A stretch of DNA of 64,000 nucleotides from Acinetobacter defluvii (lineage in GTDB: Bacteria > Pseudomonadota > Gammaproteobacteria > Pseudomonadales > Moraxellaceae). The stretch lies in the NCBI RefSeq assembly GCF_001704615.3, contig NZ_CP029397.2, forward strand, positions 806,001 through 870,000, given 5' to 3'. The position numbers and the translations under genes were made by a program. Shown piece by piece: positions 8,470 to 18,576 of the stretch (its first letter is position 1; the number at the start of each line of letters is the position of its first letter). The notes below the pieces were generated by a model, which was not told the DNA's origin, searched no databases, and saw only the letters and a program-made list of their open reading frames with translations.

Positions 8470-11283
8470 TTACTGACAAGCCTCACAATCAGGATTGTCG
8501 ATTGAGCATGCTTGTGGTACTGGCGCTGCATTTGAAAAACCATCTTCCTCAGCAGGCGCAGTAGGTTTCGCTTCTGCAACAGGAGCAGCAACCGTTGTTG
8601 GTTTAACTGCGTTTAATGCACCAGTATTAATGGTTGATTTCTCAGCAGATGTCGCACCCAATGCACGCAGGTAGTAGGTTGTTTTAAGACCACGTAACCA
8701 TGCCATTTTATAGGTTAGGTCAAGCTTTTTACCATTCGCACCAGAGATGTAAAGGTTAAGTGACTGTGCTTGGTCGATCCATTTTTGACGACGTGATGCT
8801 GCGTCTACGATCCAACGCGGTTCAACTTCAAACGCTGTAGCAAAAATTGCTTTTAATTCTTCAGGAATACGGGCAATTTTTTGTACTGAACCTTCGAAGT
8901 GTTTCAAGTCATTGACCATTACTGAGTCCCATAGACCACGATCTTTTAACGCACGTACTAGGTACGGGTTGATCACTGTGAATTCACCAGAAAGGTTAGA
9001 TTTCACATATAGGTTTTGGAAGGTTGGCTCGATCGACTGAGAAACACCACAAATATTTGAAATTGTTGCAGTTGGTGCAATTGCCATCACGTTTGAGTTA
9101 CGCATACCATCTTTTTGAACTTTGGCACGTAGAGTATCCCAGTCCAAACGTTGTGTACGATCTACTTCGAACATACGTTCAGGGCGTGATTTTGCAACGA
9201 TGTCTAAAGAGTCGATTGGGAGGATACCTTGATCCCACAATGAGCCTTTAAATGTTGAATACACACCACGTTCAACAGCTAAGTCGCTAGAAGTCTGGAT
9301 TGCGTAGTAGCTGATCACCTCCATAGATTCATCAGCAAAATCAACTGCTGCATCAGAGCCATACGCAAGTTTCATTTCGTATAAAGCATCTTGGAAGCCC
9401 ATGATGCCCATACCCACAGGGCGATGTTTCAAGTTTGAATTTTTCGCTTGTGGAACAGCGTAGTAGTTAATGTCGATCACGTTGTCGAGCATACGTACTG
9501 CTGTTTTGATGGTACGTGCTAACTTTTCACGGTCTAATACACCACCCTGTACGTGTTGTACAAGGTTAATTGAACCTAAGTTACATACTGCGATTTCGTC
9601 TTTATCTGTATTTAGGGTGATTTCTGTACATAAGTTAGAAGAATGCACTACACCTACATGTTGTTGTGGTGAGCGTAGGTTACATACGTCTTTGAATGTG
9701 ATCCATGGATGACCTGTTTCAAATAACATTGATAACATTTTACGCCATAAGTCTTTTGCACGGATTTTCTTATGTAGCAAGTTTTGTTCTTTGGCAATGC
9801 CTTCGTAGTACGCATAGCGTTCAGCAAATGCTGCACCTGTTAAATCATGCAGATCTGGCGTTTCAGAAGGTGTAAATAACGTCCATTCAGCATCTTCAAA
9901 TACACGTTGCATGAACAAGTCTGGAACCCAGTTCGCAGTGTTCATGTCATGGGTACGCCGGCGGTCATCACCTGTGTTTTTACGCAGCTCTAAGAATTCT
10001 TCAATATCCAAGTGCCAAGTTTCAAGGTATGCACACACCGCACCTTTACGTTTACCACCTTGGTTTACCGCAACGGCAGTATCATTGGCAACTTTAAGGA
10101 ATGGCACAACACCTTGAGATTTACCGTTTGTCCCTTTGATGTATGAGTTCAAAGCACGTACTGGTGTCCAGTCATTGCCTAAACCACCTGCCCATTTAGA
10201 AAGTAGCGCATTGTCACGCATCGCACCATAGATGTCATATAGATCATCTTGGATGGTGGTTAAGTAACAGCTTGATAACTGCGGACGTAAAGTCCCTGAG
10301 TTAAATAATGTTGGGGTAGATGCCATATAGTCGAAGCTAGACAATAAGTCATAGAATTCGATAGCACGTTGCTCTTTATCATCTTCATTGAGCGCAAGAC
10401 CCATCGAAACACGCATGAAGAACAATTGCGGTAGTTCGAAACGTACACCATCAGAATGGATGAAATAGCGGTCAAACAAAGTTTGTAGACCTAAATAAGT
10501 AAATTGGTTTGAACGTTCAGGTTTGATCGCATCAGCCAATTTTTTAAGGTCAAAATTTAGTAGATCAGCAGAAAGAAGCTCTAATTCAACACCTTTGTTT
10601 AAGTAGGTTTCTAAAGCGTCATTTTCTAAAGTATCAGCAGCCAAACCTAAAAACTCTAAACCTGTCGCAACCAAATTGTCACGCAATAAACGTGCAGTCA
10701 CATAAGTATAATTAGGTTCTTGTTCAATACGGGTACGTGTCGCCATCATCATAGTAGTCGAGATGTCAGACTGTTTTACACCGTTGTATAAGTTTTTAAC
10801 TGTTTCATCGACAATGGCTTGAACATTAATGCCTTCTAAGCCTTCACTTGCTTTTTCAATTGTGGCTTGAAGTTTGCCCAAATCTAGAGGCTGAAGCTGA
10901 CCATTCGCATCTGTGATTTGTAGCGTTGGGTGATGATGAGCACCCATTTGCTTACGTGCTTCGGCACGTTGTTCACGGTAGATGACATAAGAACGAGCAA
11001 CTTTTTGCTCACCTGTACGCATCAAAGCCAGTTCAACTTGATCTTGAATTTCTTCAATGTGGATTGTGCCACCTGATGGTAAACGACGATTAAAAGTATT
11101 TAAGACCATTTCTGTGAGTTGTGTAATACGGTCATGAATACGGCTTGAATCGGCACTTTGTTGACCCTCAACTGCCAAAAAAGCTTTGCCAATTGCGACA
11201 GCAATTTTTTCTGCATCAAACGGGGCAACATCACCAGTGCGTTTAATCACTTGAAGTTGACCTGGGGTAGTCATGGCGTTCAT
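8470..11283 (-). CDS. nrdA: Ribonucleoside-diphosphate reductase, class Ia alpha subunit (R1)
   Basis: NrdA holds the catalytic and allosteric sites that turn ribonucleoside diphosphates into deoxy forms. Two ATP-cone-like stretches lie at the N-terminus (around QVIKRTGDVAPFDAEKI and LQITDANGQLQPLDLGKL), as in Pseudomonas R1. The active-site cysteines are seen in SSCYL, NLCTEI and AVCNLGSINL, and the redox pair is at the very end (CEACQ). The frame is open to 11385, but that extension runs into an NrdR-like box. The ATG at 11283 has GGAG 11 bases upstream and gives 937 residues, so it is preferred; ATG 11328 has no ribosome-binding site. Confidence 0.95.
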   Translation of the reverse strand: MNAMTTPGQLQVIKRTGDVAPFDAEKIAVAIGKAFLAVEGQQSADSSRIHDRITQLTEMVLNTFNRRLPSGGTIHIEEIQDQVELALMRTGEQKVARSYVIYREQRAEARKQMGAHHHPTLQITDANGQLQPLDLGKLQATIEKASEGLEGINVQAIVDETVKNLYNGVKQSDISTTMMMATRTRIEQEPNYTYVTARLLRDNLVATGLEFLGLAADTLENDALETYLNKGVELELLSADLLNFDLKKLADAIKPERSNQFTYLGLQTLFDRYFIHSDGVRFELPQLFFMRVSMGLALNEDDKEQRAIEFYDLLSSFDYMASTPTLFNSGTLRPQLSSCYLTTIQDDLYDIYGAMRDNALLSKWAGGLGNDWTPVRALNSYIKGTNGKSQGVVPFLKVANDTAVAVNQGGKRKGAVCAYLETWHLDIEEFLELRKNTGDDRRRTHDMNTANWVPDLFMQRVFEDAEWTLFTPSETPDLHDLTGAAFAERYAYYEGIAKEQNLLHKKIRAKDLWRKMLSMLFETGHPWITFKDVCNLRSPQQHVGVVHSSNLCTEITLNTDKDEIAVCNLGSINLVQHVQGGVLDREKLARTIKTAVRMLDNVIDINYYAVPQAKNSNLKHRPVGMGIMGFQDALYEMKLAYGSDAAVDFADESMEVISYYAIQTSSDLAVERGVYSTFKGSLWDQGILPIDSLDIVAKSRPERMFEVDRTQRLDWDTLRAKVQKDGMRNSNVMAIAPTATISNICGVSQSIEPTFQNLYVKSNLSGEFTVINPYLVRALKDRGLWDSVMVNDLKHFEGSVQKIARIPEELKAIFATAFEVEPRWIVDAASRRQKWIDQAQSLNLYISGANGKKLDLTYKMAWLRGLKTTYYLRALGATSAEKSTINTGALNAVKPTTVAAPVAEAKPTAPAEEDGFSNAAPVPQACSIDNPDCEACQ

Positions 11284-11379
11284 TGTCAGCGTAGCTCCAT
11301 TGTCATCATTGTTATGTTTATGGACCATTTGAATCGCACGAATATCGTCGGATATGTAGTTGCGATATTTAAGGACTAA

Positions 11380-11395
11380 ACACAATACTTAGTGG
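11380..11395. promoter_or_regulatory. NrdR-like box 1 (nrdA)
   Basis: ACACAATACTTAGTGG matches 13 of 16 positions of the palindromic NrdR box (acaCwAtATaTwGtgt). It is the gene-proximal member of a pair; NrdR represses ribonucleotide reductase genes when dATP is high. Confidence 0.6.
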
Positions 11396-11411
11396 TTTAA
11401 TTTAACTTAGG

Positions 11412-11427
11412 ACACAAGATACGGTAA
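11412..11427. promoter_or_regulatory. NrdR-like box 2 (nrdA)
   Basis: ACACAAGATACGGTAA matches 11 of 16 positions of the NrdR box. It starts exactly 32 bp from box 1, three helical turns, the spacing usual for paired NrdR sites. Alone it would be weak; the spacing makes it credible. Confidence 0.5.
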
Positions 11428-11586
11428 AAATTAGGGGAGATCAATATTGACATTTCGATAAATTTTTTTCTCACTACAGCAAGAAAAAATTGAAATATTG
11501 AGGTGCTCTTGTGAGCTTGTTATATATGCCTTATTAGACAAGGGCATAGCATAACAAACTCTAGTAAAGCTGCTTATAGATAACCT

Positions 11587-11595
11587 TGTGGATAA
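11587..11595 (-). promoter_or_regulatory. perfect DnaA box
   Basis: TGTGGATAA is the exact complement of the consensus DnaA box TTATCCACA. It lies about 300 bp upstream of nrdA and 290 bp upstream of bfmR. In E. coli DnaA binds upstream of nrdAB and affects its expression. Whether this site works here is unknown. Confidence 0.4.
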
Positions 11596-11883
11596 CTAAA
11601 AACAGTAGGTTTAAAGAGACAGAATGTGAACAATGAAATATTTTGTATAGAAAACGTACTTTTAAATCACAAGAAATTTAAACAATTAAAAAAAACGTGA
11701 TTTTATCCATGAAAATGGTCGACAATTCAATGACTAGTAAAAATATAACAAAATGCTACTGTCGTGTATCAGTTTGGTGAATGGGGTCTTGTTTACAATG
11801 TAAACGTGTGTATATTGCAAAACATAGCGTGTTGAATCTGCGAGATTTGTACGCAGATACCAAATTAAATAAGGGGCATATGA

Positions 11884-12600
11884 ATGAGCCAAGAAGAAAA
11901 GTTACCAAAAATTTTAATCGTTGAAGATGATGAGCGTTTAGCACGTTTGACTCAAGAGTATTTGATCCGTAATGGACTTGAAGTTGGGGTAGAACCAGAC
12001 GGCAACCGTGCGATTCGTCGTATTATTGCAGAACAGCCAGATATGGTCGTATTGGATGTGATGTTGCCAGGTGCAGATGGTTTAACAGTGTGCCGTGAAG
12101 TTCGTCCACATTATCATCAACCGATTTTGATGTTGACAGCACGTACAGAAGATATGGATCAAGTTCTTGGTTTGGAAATGGGCGCGGATGACTATGTGGC
12201 TAAACCTGTACAGCCGCGTGTACTGCTAGCGCGTATCCGTGCATTGTTGCGTCGTACAGATAAAGCACCTGAGGATGAAGTTGCACAGCGTATCGAGTTT
12301 GATGACTTGGTCATTGATAATGGTGGTCGTTCAGTGACCTTAAATGGTGAGTTGGTTGATTTCACCAGTGCTGAATATGACCTTTTATGGCTACTGGCAT
12401 CAAATGCTGGACGTATTTTGTCACGTGAAGATATTTTTGAACGTCTTCGTGGAATTGAATATGATGGTCAAGACCGTTCAATCGATGTGCGTATCTCACG
12501 TATTCGCCCAAAAATCGGCGATGATCCTGAAAATCCAAAACGTATTAAAACGGTACGTAGTAAAGGTTACCTATTTGTTAAAGAAACGAATGGGATGTAA
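11884..12600 (+). CDS. bfmR: Two-component response regulator BfmR
   Basis: An OmpR/PhoB-type regulator of 238 residues. The receiver domain (about 9-122) has the acidic pocket E14-D15-D16 and the phospho-acceptor D58 in VVLDVMLPGADG. A winged-helix DNA-binding domain follows, ending RTVRSKGYLF-like (TVRSKGYLF). The sequence matches the BfmR I know from A. baumannii, the regulator of Csu pili, biofilm, envelope stress and serum survival. The ATG has AAGGGG 8 bases upstream; an overlapping ATG at 11880 is out of frame. The cognate kinase bfmS follows after 46 bp. Confidence 0.95.
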   Translation: MSQEEKLPKILIVEDDERLARLTQEYLIRNGLEVGVEPDGNRAIRRIIAEQPDMVVLDVMLPGADGLTVCREVRPHYHQPILMLTARTEDMDQVLGLEMGADDYVAKPVQPRVLLARIRALLRRTDKAPEDEVAQRIEFDDLVIDNGGRSVTLNGELVDFTSAEYDLLWLLASNAGRILSREDIFERLRGIEYDGQDRSIDVRISRIRPKIGDDPENPKRIKTVRSKGYLFVKETNGM

Positions 12601-12646
12601 TGCTATTTTCCTCTAGGAAATATAGCGCTAGATTAAGGTCGTTTTC

Positions 12647-14275
12647 GTGTCAAAACACAGCATATTCCTGCGTATTTACGCAGGATTAGTTATTCTTGTC
12701 GTCTTGGTTGCATTGTTTGGTTATTTGCTGGTGCAAATTATCAACTATCAACGTGCACAAGAATATCGTGAATCTCTCACAGACGGTATTTCTTATGTTA
12801 TTAGTGAGGGTGTGGCACGACAACAAACAGACCAACAAAGAGCAGACTGGATTTCAGATGCTTCTGATTTGCTTGAACTGCCTATTCATTATGTAGATGC
12901 CAATAAAGTTGAGTTATCTAGAACTGAAAACAAGCGTATAGAGAGTCAAAAAGCGGTTGTACGCTATGATGCAGAACATGGTGTAGCATATTTGGTCTTA
13001 GGGATTCGGAATGATCCAAAGCATTACTTATATGTCAAAGTGGATCAGTTTGCTGAAAGACAAATGCGTGCTTTACCTGTCTTTATCATGGATTATCTTG
13101 TTTATTATCCAGGTCAAGAACAAGAATATCTAAAAAAAATACAAGAACATTTTTACTATAATGTTTCATTAGAAAAAGTTTCCGAGTTAAACCTTGATCC
13201 TGAACAGCTGGGGCGATTGCGTTCTGATCAATCGGTAATTTTATGGCGAGACAGTGCTACTGCACGTGGAACAACACTTTCTATCGTTTCACCCTTGCCA
13301 AACTCCCCAAGTGAAGCCCTTGTGATTGGTCCAGTCCCAATGTTCAACTGGATGCCAGTTAAACTTGCGGCTGGTATTACTTTACTCAGTATGTTTTTAC
13401 TGTGTTTAGGCGTTTATGGCTTAATTGTCCCAATGCAACGTAAATTAAAGCTGGTGAATGATGCTTTAGATGTTATGAAAACAGGAGATATGTCGCATCG
13501 TGTACCTGTAGAAGGACATGATGAGTTGGCAAGTTTGGCAACCAGTTATAACAGCATGTCAGATCATATTCAGCGTCTTATTGAGGCGCAACGTGAATTG
13601 ATGCGGGCAGTATCACATGAGCTACGTACGCCTGTAGCACGGATTCGTTTTGGTATGGAAATGCTAGCGGATGAGGATGATTATGAATACCGTCTGCAAC
13701 AAATGGAAATGATTGATAAAGATATTGAAGCACTTAATACTTTGATTGATGAAATCATGACCTATGCCAAACTAGAGCAAGGTACGCCATCGTTAGATTT
13801 TGAAAAAATCGTTTTAATTGATGTATTAGATCAAGTCGCTGTAGAAACAGAAGCGTTAAAAACACAAAAAGAAATTCATCTGGTGCCATTGGCGAATGAT
13901 ATCGTGGTGGAAGCAGAGCGTCGTTATTTGCATCGTGTCGTGCAAAACTTGGTTGGGAATGCGATCCGTTATTGTGATGATCGGATTAGTATCAGTGGTG
14001 GGATTGATGCGAATACAGGCATGGCATACGTTTGCGTTGAGGATGATGGGCCTGGTATTGCCGAAGAGGATCGTAAACGTATCTTTGAAGCTTTTGCACG
14101 CTTAGATGATAGTCGTACCCGTGCTTCAGGGGGGTATGGTTTAGGGCTTTCGATTGTGAGTCGTATCGCATACTGGTTTGGTGGAACGATTGAGGTTGAT
14201 GAGAGTCCAACATTGGGTGGCGCGCGTTTTAAAATGTCTTGGCCTGCAAAAAGAATGAAACCAAAAGCTAAATAA
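12647..14275 (+). CDS. bfmS: Two-component sensor histidine kinase BfmS
   Basis: An inner-membrane kinase that controls BfmR. It has TM1 at about residues 8-30, a ~200-residue periplasmic domain, TM2 at about 240-262, a HAMP linker, a dimerisation domain with the phospho-accepting H324 in AVSHELRTPVARIRFG, and an ATP-binding domain with N-box NLVGNAIRY, G1 DDGPGI and G2 GGYGLGLSI. The start is GTG at 12647. A terminator at 14293-14324 closes the bfmRS unit. Length (542) is close to the roughly 549 residues I recall for A. baumannii BfmS. Confidence 0.95.
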   Translation: MSKHSIFLRIYAGLVILVVLVALFGYLLVQIINYQRAQEYRESLTDGISYVISEGVARQQTDQQRADWISDASDLLELPIHYVDANKVELSRTENKRIESQKAVVRYDAEHGVAYLVLGIRNDPKHYLYVKVDQFAERQMRALPVFIMDYLVYYPGQEQEYLKKIQEHFYYNVSLEKVSELNLDPEQLGRLRSDQSVILWRDSATARGTTLSIVSPLPNSPSEALVIGPVPMFNWMPVKLAAGITLLSMFLLCLGVYGLIVPMQRKLKLVNDALDVMKTGDMSHRVPVEGHDELASLATSYNSMSDHIQRLIEAQRELMRAVSHELRTPVARIRFGMEMLADEDDYEYRLQQMEMIDKDIEALNTLIDEIMTYAKLEQGTPSLDFEKIVLIDVLDQVAVETEALKTQKEIHLVPLANDIVVEAERRYLHRVVQNLVGNAIRYCDDRISISGGIDANTGMAYVCVEDDGPGIAEEDRKRIFEAFARLDDSRTRASGGYGLGLSIVSRIAYWFGGTIEVDESPTLGGARFKMSWPAKRMKPKAK

Positions 14276-14292
14276 TCTTTTTAAAATAATAT

Positions 14293-14324
14293 AAAAAAGC
14301 ACCATAATTTTGGTGCTTTTTTTT
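14293..14324. terminator. bidirectional terminator after bfmS
   Basis: AAAAGCACCA and TGGTGCTTTT form a stem around a short TAATTT loop, with A-run and T-run on either side. It can serve bfmS and the convergent 118-residue gene. Confidence 0.85.
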
Positions 14325-14357
14325 ATAGAATTACTTTATTCAATCATACTTATAAGA

Positions 14358-14714
14358 CTATTGGTGTAAAGTCGCATCAGGTGCAATGATTTGCTTACCA
14401 TCTCTTAGTGCTTGTAAGGCATCAGCATTAAAATCAATCAGTAAGCTATTTTGTTCAGCATCAATTTTATATTGACTGATAATTTTTTGATCACCGTTGA
14501 TGGTATCCACAGTGTATTCATCTGCAATATTTAAGATGCCATCTAAATTAGTTGTGGTTGAAGCCAAATCTTGACGGAACAATTCGTAAATATCACGTAA
14601 GTCAAAAATCGCATTATTTGCATCAGGATGCTTTTTGATATACCCCTCAACATGACGTATTAATAATTGAGCAAATAAAAAATAGTTTGGTTTATGTGCA
14701 AAGTTCATGCTCAT
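14358..14714 (-). CDS. Conserved-looking cytoplasmic protein of unknown function, 118 aa
   Basis: I do not recognise a family. The protein is acidic, has no signal peptide or membrane segment, and reads as helix-rich at the start (FAQLLIRHVEGYIKKH) with likely beta-strands in the second half (KIDAEQNSLLIDFNADALQ). The ATG has a textbook AAGGAG eight bases upstream, so translation is well supported. It is convergent with bfmS across a shared terminator and is transcribed away from the nuo promoter region. Confidence 0.75.
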   Translation of the reverse strand: MSMNFAHKPNYFLFAQLLIRHVEGYIKKHPDANNAIFDLRDIYELFRQDLASTTTNLDGILNIADEYTVDTINGDQKIISQYKIDAEQNSLLIDFNADALQALRDGKQIIAPDATLHQ

Positions 14715-15456
14715 TGGTTGTACTCCTTATTATTGATTACTAGCATACACAGAATAACTTAATGAATTGTATAAACTTTATTAATGGTTGTTATGGATTT
14801 GAAAAATGAAAAAATAAAGCTTTAAATTTTTTAATTATTTTTTAGAAAATGTGATTTGGTTAAATTGAAGGTAGGTGAGAAGTAGGAAATAAAATTATAT
14901 TGAAGGGGCTATTCAGTGTTTAAATCATTCATATGTTTGTGTTGATGATAATAATGCTTATTATTTAGGGTGAAATAGTTTTTATTAGGTTTAATTTATC
15001 GTATTAAGATATTTTTATTGTTCTTTGTGGGGCGGTGAGCTTTCTTGCCTTGAACAATGTAACAAAATATTTTCAATAGATGTTTTTAAACAAATTCTGT
15101 GAAAATGATCAAGATAATATCGAAATACTTGATAAAGCATATTGTTAAAAATGAAAAATAAAGTATTAAGTAACTGATTTAAATTTAAAAAACATGAATT
15201 ACAGCTGTTTTTTTGAAAAAACTTATAAAAATATTGTTTTTTATTTGAGAATACGATTGATCTAGGGGATATCTGTGCGAAATGTGTGTCAATACCCTAA
15301 AAGATTAAAAAATCATCTGAAAGACTTATAGCTATAAACTAGCAACAGATGATAGCAATCGGGTACAATTGTTCAGATTTATTTTGTGTTTGGTGTATTT
15401 TTAGGCCAATACATACATTCTTTGTTAATAATAGGCCTGCCAGGAGTTATCCCCGC
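14715..15456. other. 740-bp AT-rich region upstream of the nuo operon
   Basis: No gene is seen. It should contain the promoter of the 118-residue gene at its left and the nuo promoter at its right. A 7-bp inverted repeat ATTGTTC/GAACAAT (15017-15023 and 15052-15058) encloses a G-rich stretch. A frame in phase with nuoA opens at 15349 but lacks a ribosome-binding site. An AGGCC/GGCCT repeat lies in the probable 5' untranslated region, about 40-60 bp before nuoA. Confidence 0.5.
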
Positions 15457-16005
15457 ATGAGTGCCATTACTCCATACGATTGGGCAATTATTGCCTTCGT
15501 GATCGGTGTTACATTTCTATGTGTCTTTATGCTCACAGTCCCTTTACTCCTTGGGGGTAAAGCATGGGGGCGTGCTAAGCAAGAGCAATTTGAATCTGGT
15601 GTGGTAGGTGCTGGTGGTGCACGTATCCGCTTATCTGCAAAATTCTATTTGGTTGCAATCTTCTTTGTCGTCTTCGATTTAGAGGCGCTTTACCTCTATG
15701 CATGGGCAAACTCTGTTCGTGAAGTGGGATGGATAGGTTTTGCAGCCGCTGCTGTATTTATTTTAGTTTTACTTGTTGGTTTGGTTTATGAATTATCTAC
15801 AGGGGCTTTAAACTGGTCACCTTCTGATAAACGTAAAGCAGCAGGAATTAAAGCTAAAGTAGGTTCACCAAATATGGATCTTGCAGAAATCACCCGCTTT
15901 AATTCTATTGAAGAGTTGGTTACTGACCCTACTGGTATGATTCCAGCTCAATCATCTGGTCGTGTGAAATCAAAAACACCGACTATGTCACTGAACAAGG
16001 AGTAA
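15457..16005 (+). CDS. nuoA: NADH-quinone oxidoreductase subunit A
   Basis: A small membrane subunit of complex I (proton-pumping NADH:ubiquinone oxidoreductase), 182 residues from ATG 15457. It has three hydrophobic helices and the conserved loop with [20 protein letters not shown] before the second helix, [24 protein letters not shown]. The ATG follows CAGGAG by about ten bases; the same frame is open to 15349, but that start has no ribosome-binding site and adds an unrelated tail. The C-terminal ~60 residues are a soluble extension past the core fold. First gene of the operon, 7 bp before nuoB. Confidence 0.93.
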   Translation: MSAITPYDWAIIAFVIGVTFLCVFMLTVPLLLGGKAWGRAKQEQFESGVVGAGGARIRLSAKFYLVAIFFVVFDLEALYLYAWANSVREVGWIGFAAAAVFILVLLVGLVYELSTGALNWSPSDKRKAAGIKAKVGSPNMDLAEITRFNSIEELVTDPTGMIPAQSSGRVKSKTPTMSLNKE

Positions 16006-16012
16006 GTCGGGC

Positions 16013-16690
16013 ATGAAATATACTTTAACCCGTGCGAATCCAGACGCTGATCAATATCCACTTCAAGAGCGTCAGATCGTCACAGATCCGCTTGAAGAAG
16101 AAGTGAATAAAAATGTGTTTATGACTCGTTTAGAGGACTTGGCACATACAGCTGTGAACTGGGGGCGTAAAAACTCATTATGGCCTTTTAACTTTGGTAC
16201 TTCTTGCTGTTATGTGGAATATGCAACAACCTTAACAGGTGTGCATGATTTATCACGTTTTGGTGCTGAGGTTATTCGTGCTTCTCCACGTCAGGCTGAC
16301 TTGATGATTGTTGCAGGCACATGCTTTGTAAAAATGGCGCCTGTGATTCAACGTTTGTACGAGCAAATGCTTGAACCTAAATGGGTGATCTCAATGGGTG
16401 CTTGTGCAAACTCTGGTGGTATGTACGACATTTATTCAGTCGTACAAGGCGTGGATAAAATCATTCCTGTAGATGTGTATGTTCCAGGTTGCCCGCCTCG
16501 TCCTGAAGCTTTAATTCAGGCATTGATGTTATTGCAAGACCAAATTCAGTTAGAGCGTCGTCCACTTTCTGCGGTAATTGGTGATGATCTTCAGCCAGTG
16601 TATAAGCCAAAGATGATGCCTGAACGTGATCGTAAGAATGCTGAACGTATTGCAGTGAAAAACTTACGCTCTATGGATGAAATTGAGTAA
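16013..16690 (+). CDS. nuoB: NADH-quinone oxidoreductase subunit B (N2 cluster)
   Basis: NuoB binds the terminal 4Fe-4S cluster N2 that hands electrons to ubiquinone. The cysteine ligands are visible in [21 protein letters not shown] and [11 protein letters not shown]. At 225 residues it is usual for the family. It sits at the junction of the peripheral and membrane arms. Seven bases separate it from nuoA; the 86 bp to nuoCD is the widest gap in the operon. Confidence 0.97.
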   Translation: MKYTLTRANPDADQYPLQERQIVTDPLEEEVNKNVFMTRLEDLAHTAVNWGRKNSLWPFNFGTSCCYVEYATTLTGVHDLSRFGAEVIRASPRQADLMIVAGTCFVKMAPVIQRLYEQMLEPKWVISMGACANSGGMYDIYSVVQGVDKIIPVDVYVPGCPPRPEALIQALMLLQDQIQLERRPLSAVIGDDLQPVYKPKMMPERDRKNAERIAVKNLRSMDEIE

Positions 16691-16776
16691 TTTTTTCTGA
16701 TGAATGTTTGACATAGCTGAAGGCTATGATCATCGGGAAATTTGACAGAATTTGTATTAAATAGGAAGCCAAGCCA

Positions 16777-18564
16777 ATGGCTGAAACTGAAATTGCTATG
16801 CCAGAGTCAACTCCTGTTGATTCACGCCCAGCATTTGCGATTGTAGAAGATCTCAAAACCAAATTTGGTGAGAACTTTTACGTGCAACCAACGTTTGAAG
16901 ATTTTCCAACGGTCTGGGTTGAGCGCGCACGTGTACAAGAAGTTTTAATGTACTTGCGTACAGTATCACGTCCTTACGTGATGCTATTTGACTTGTCAGC
17001 GGTAGATGAACGCATGCGTACACACCGTGATGGACTCCCTGCATCTGACTTTACTGTGTTCTATCACTTGTTATCGCTTGAGCGTAATAGTGATATTCGT
17101 ATTAAAGTTGCGTTGAGTGATAGTGATTTAAATATCCCAACAGCAACCAATATTTGGCCAAATGCCAATTGGTACGAACGTGAAGCTTACGATATGTTTG
17201 GCATTAACTTCGAAGGGCATCCAATGCTTCGTCGTATTTTGTTGCCAACGTATTGGGAAGGTCACCCACTTCGTAAAGAATATTCTGCACGTGCAACTGA
17301 ATATACGCCGTATATGCAGGACAAAGCCAAACAAGACTTTGAACAAGAACATTTGCGTTTTGTTCCTGAGGACTGGGGCTTAAAGCGGGGCAATAAAGAC
17401 GAAGACTTTATGTTCTTGAACTTAGGTCCAAACCATCCTTCTGCGCACGGTGCGTTCCGTGTCATCTTGCAGTTAGATGGTGAAGAAGTGAAAGACTGCG
17501 TACCTGATATCGGTTATCACCACCGTGGTGTGGAAAAAATGGCTGAACGTCAGACTTGGCATTCATTCATTCCTTATACAGACCGTGTGGATTATTTAGG
17601 TGGTTGTGCGCAAAACATGCCTTATGTGATGGGTGTGGAACAAATGGCAGGAATCACTGTTCCTGATCGTGCACAATGTATCCGTGTCATGTTGTCTGAA
17701 TTGTTCCGTATCAATAACCACTTGTTATACATCGGTACTGCGATTCAGGATGCGGGCGGTATGACCCCAGTATTCTATATGTTTGCAGATCGTCAAAAAA
17801 TCTATGATGCGATTGAGGCGATCACAGGTTTCCGTATGCATCCAGCATGGTTCCGTATTGGTGGGACAGCACACGATCTTCCAAACAACTGGCAAAAATT
17901 GATTCGCGAAATTTTAGACTGGTTACCAAAGCGTTTGAAGGAATATCACAAAGCAGCACTGAAAAACTCAGTGTTTGTTGGTCGTACCCGTAATGTTGCG
18001 CAATACGATGCAAAATCTGCATTGGCTTGGGGGGTAACAGGGACTGGCTTACGTGCGACAGGTATTGATTTCGATGTGCGTAAATATCGCCCGTATAGTG
18101 GCTACGAAAACTATGATTTCGAAGTGCCATTAGAATATGAGGGTGATGCGTATGCACGTGTGATCGTGCATTATCGTGAAATCGAAGAGTCATTAAAAAT
18201 TGTCAAACAATGCTTGGATAATATGCCTTCTGGTCCTTATAAAGCGGATCATCCTTTGGCAGTTCCACCACCAAAAGACAAGACTTTGCACGATATTGAA
18301 ACCTTGATTACGCACTTCTTGAGCGTGTCATGGGGTCCTGTAATGCCTGCAGGTGAAGCGTCTGTGATGGCAGAAGTGGTAAAAGGTGCGTCAAACTATT
18401 ATCTGACTTCAGATAAGTCAACGATGAGTTATCGTACCCGTATTCGCACACCAACTTTCACGCATTTACAGCAAATTCCTTCTGTGATTAACGGCAGTCT
18501 TGTATCTGACTTGATCATTTATTTAGCGACGATTGACGTTGTTATGGCTGACGTGGATCGCTAA
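16777..18564 (+). CDS. nuoC: NADH-quinone oxidoreductase fused subunits C and D
   Basis: A single 595-residue chain joins NuoC (about residues 20-185, with the [18 protein letters not shown] signature) to NuoD (about 205-595, with [14 protein letters not shown] and the C-terminal D-V-D-R end). NuoD forms the quinone pocket together with NuoB. The C-D fusion is known from E. coli and other gammaproteobacteria. Start ATG 16777 follows AGGAAG. Nuclear-type histidine and tyrosine residues of the quinone site lie in the HPSAHG and GCAQNMPY segments. Confidence 0.97.
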   Translation: MAETEIAMPESTPVDSRPAFAIVEDLKTKFGENFYVQPTFEDFPTVWVERARVQEVLMYLRTVSRPYVMLFDLSAVDERMRTHRDGLPASDFTVFYHLLSLERNSDIRIKVALSDSDLNIPTATNIWPNANWYEREAYDMFGINFEGHPMLRRILLPTYWEGHPLRKEYSARATEYTPYMQDKAKQDFEQEHLRFVPEDWGLKRGNKDEDFMFLNLGPNHPSAHGAFRVILQLDGEEVKDCVPDIGYHHRGVEKMAERQTWHSFIPYTDRVDYLGGCAQNMPYVMGVEQMAGITVPDRAQCIRVMLSELFRINNHLLYIGTAIQDAGGMTPVFYMFADRQKIYDAIEAITGFRMHPAWFRIGGTAHDLPNNWQKLIREILDWLPKRLKEYHKAALKNSVFVGRTRNVAQYDAKSALAWGVTGTGLRATGIDFDVRKYRPYSGYENYDFEVPLEYEGDAYARVIVHYREIEESLKIVKQCLDNMPSGPYKADHPLAVPPPKDKTLHDIETLITHFLSVSWGPVMPAGEASVMAEVVKGASNYYLTSDKSTMSYRTRIRTPTFTHLQQIPSVINGSLVSDLIIYLATIDVVMADVDR

Positions 18565-18576
18565 GGGGTACGCATT

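Larger units (their letters stand above)
11284..11883. other. 600-bp divergent regulatory region between nrdA and bfmR
   Basis: No gene is seen. The region contains a pair of NrdR-like boxes close to nrdA, a perfect DnaA box at 11587-11595 and a second DnaA-like 9-mer TTATCCATG near 11704. The rest is AT-rich. It must hold the divergent promoters of nrdA and of bfmRS. Confidence 0.6.

Noticed and set aside
15017..15058. 7-bp inverted repeat ATTGTTC/GAACAAT upstream of nuo as a structured RNA
   Set aside because: The enclosed loop has no internal structure and no terminator; chance cannot be excluded in AT-rich DNA.
15349..15456. 36-codon N-terminal extension of nuoA
   Set aside because: No ribosome-binding site and no NuoA-like sequence; ATG 15457 after CAGGAG fits family length.
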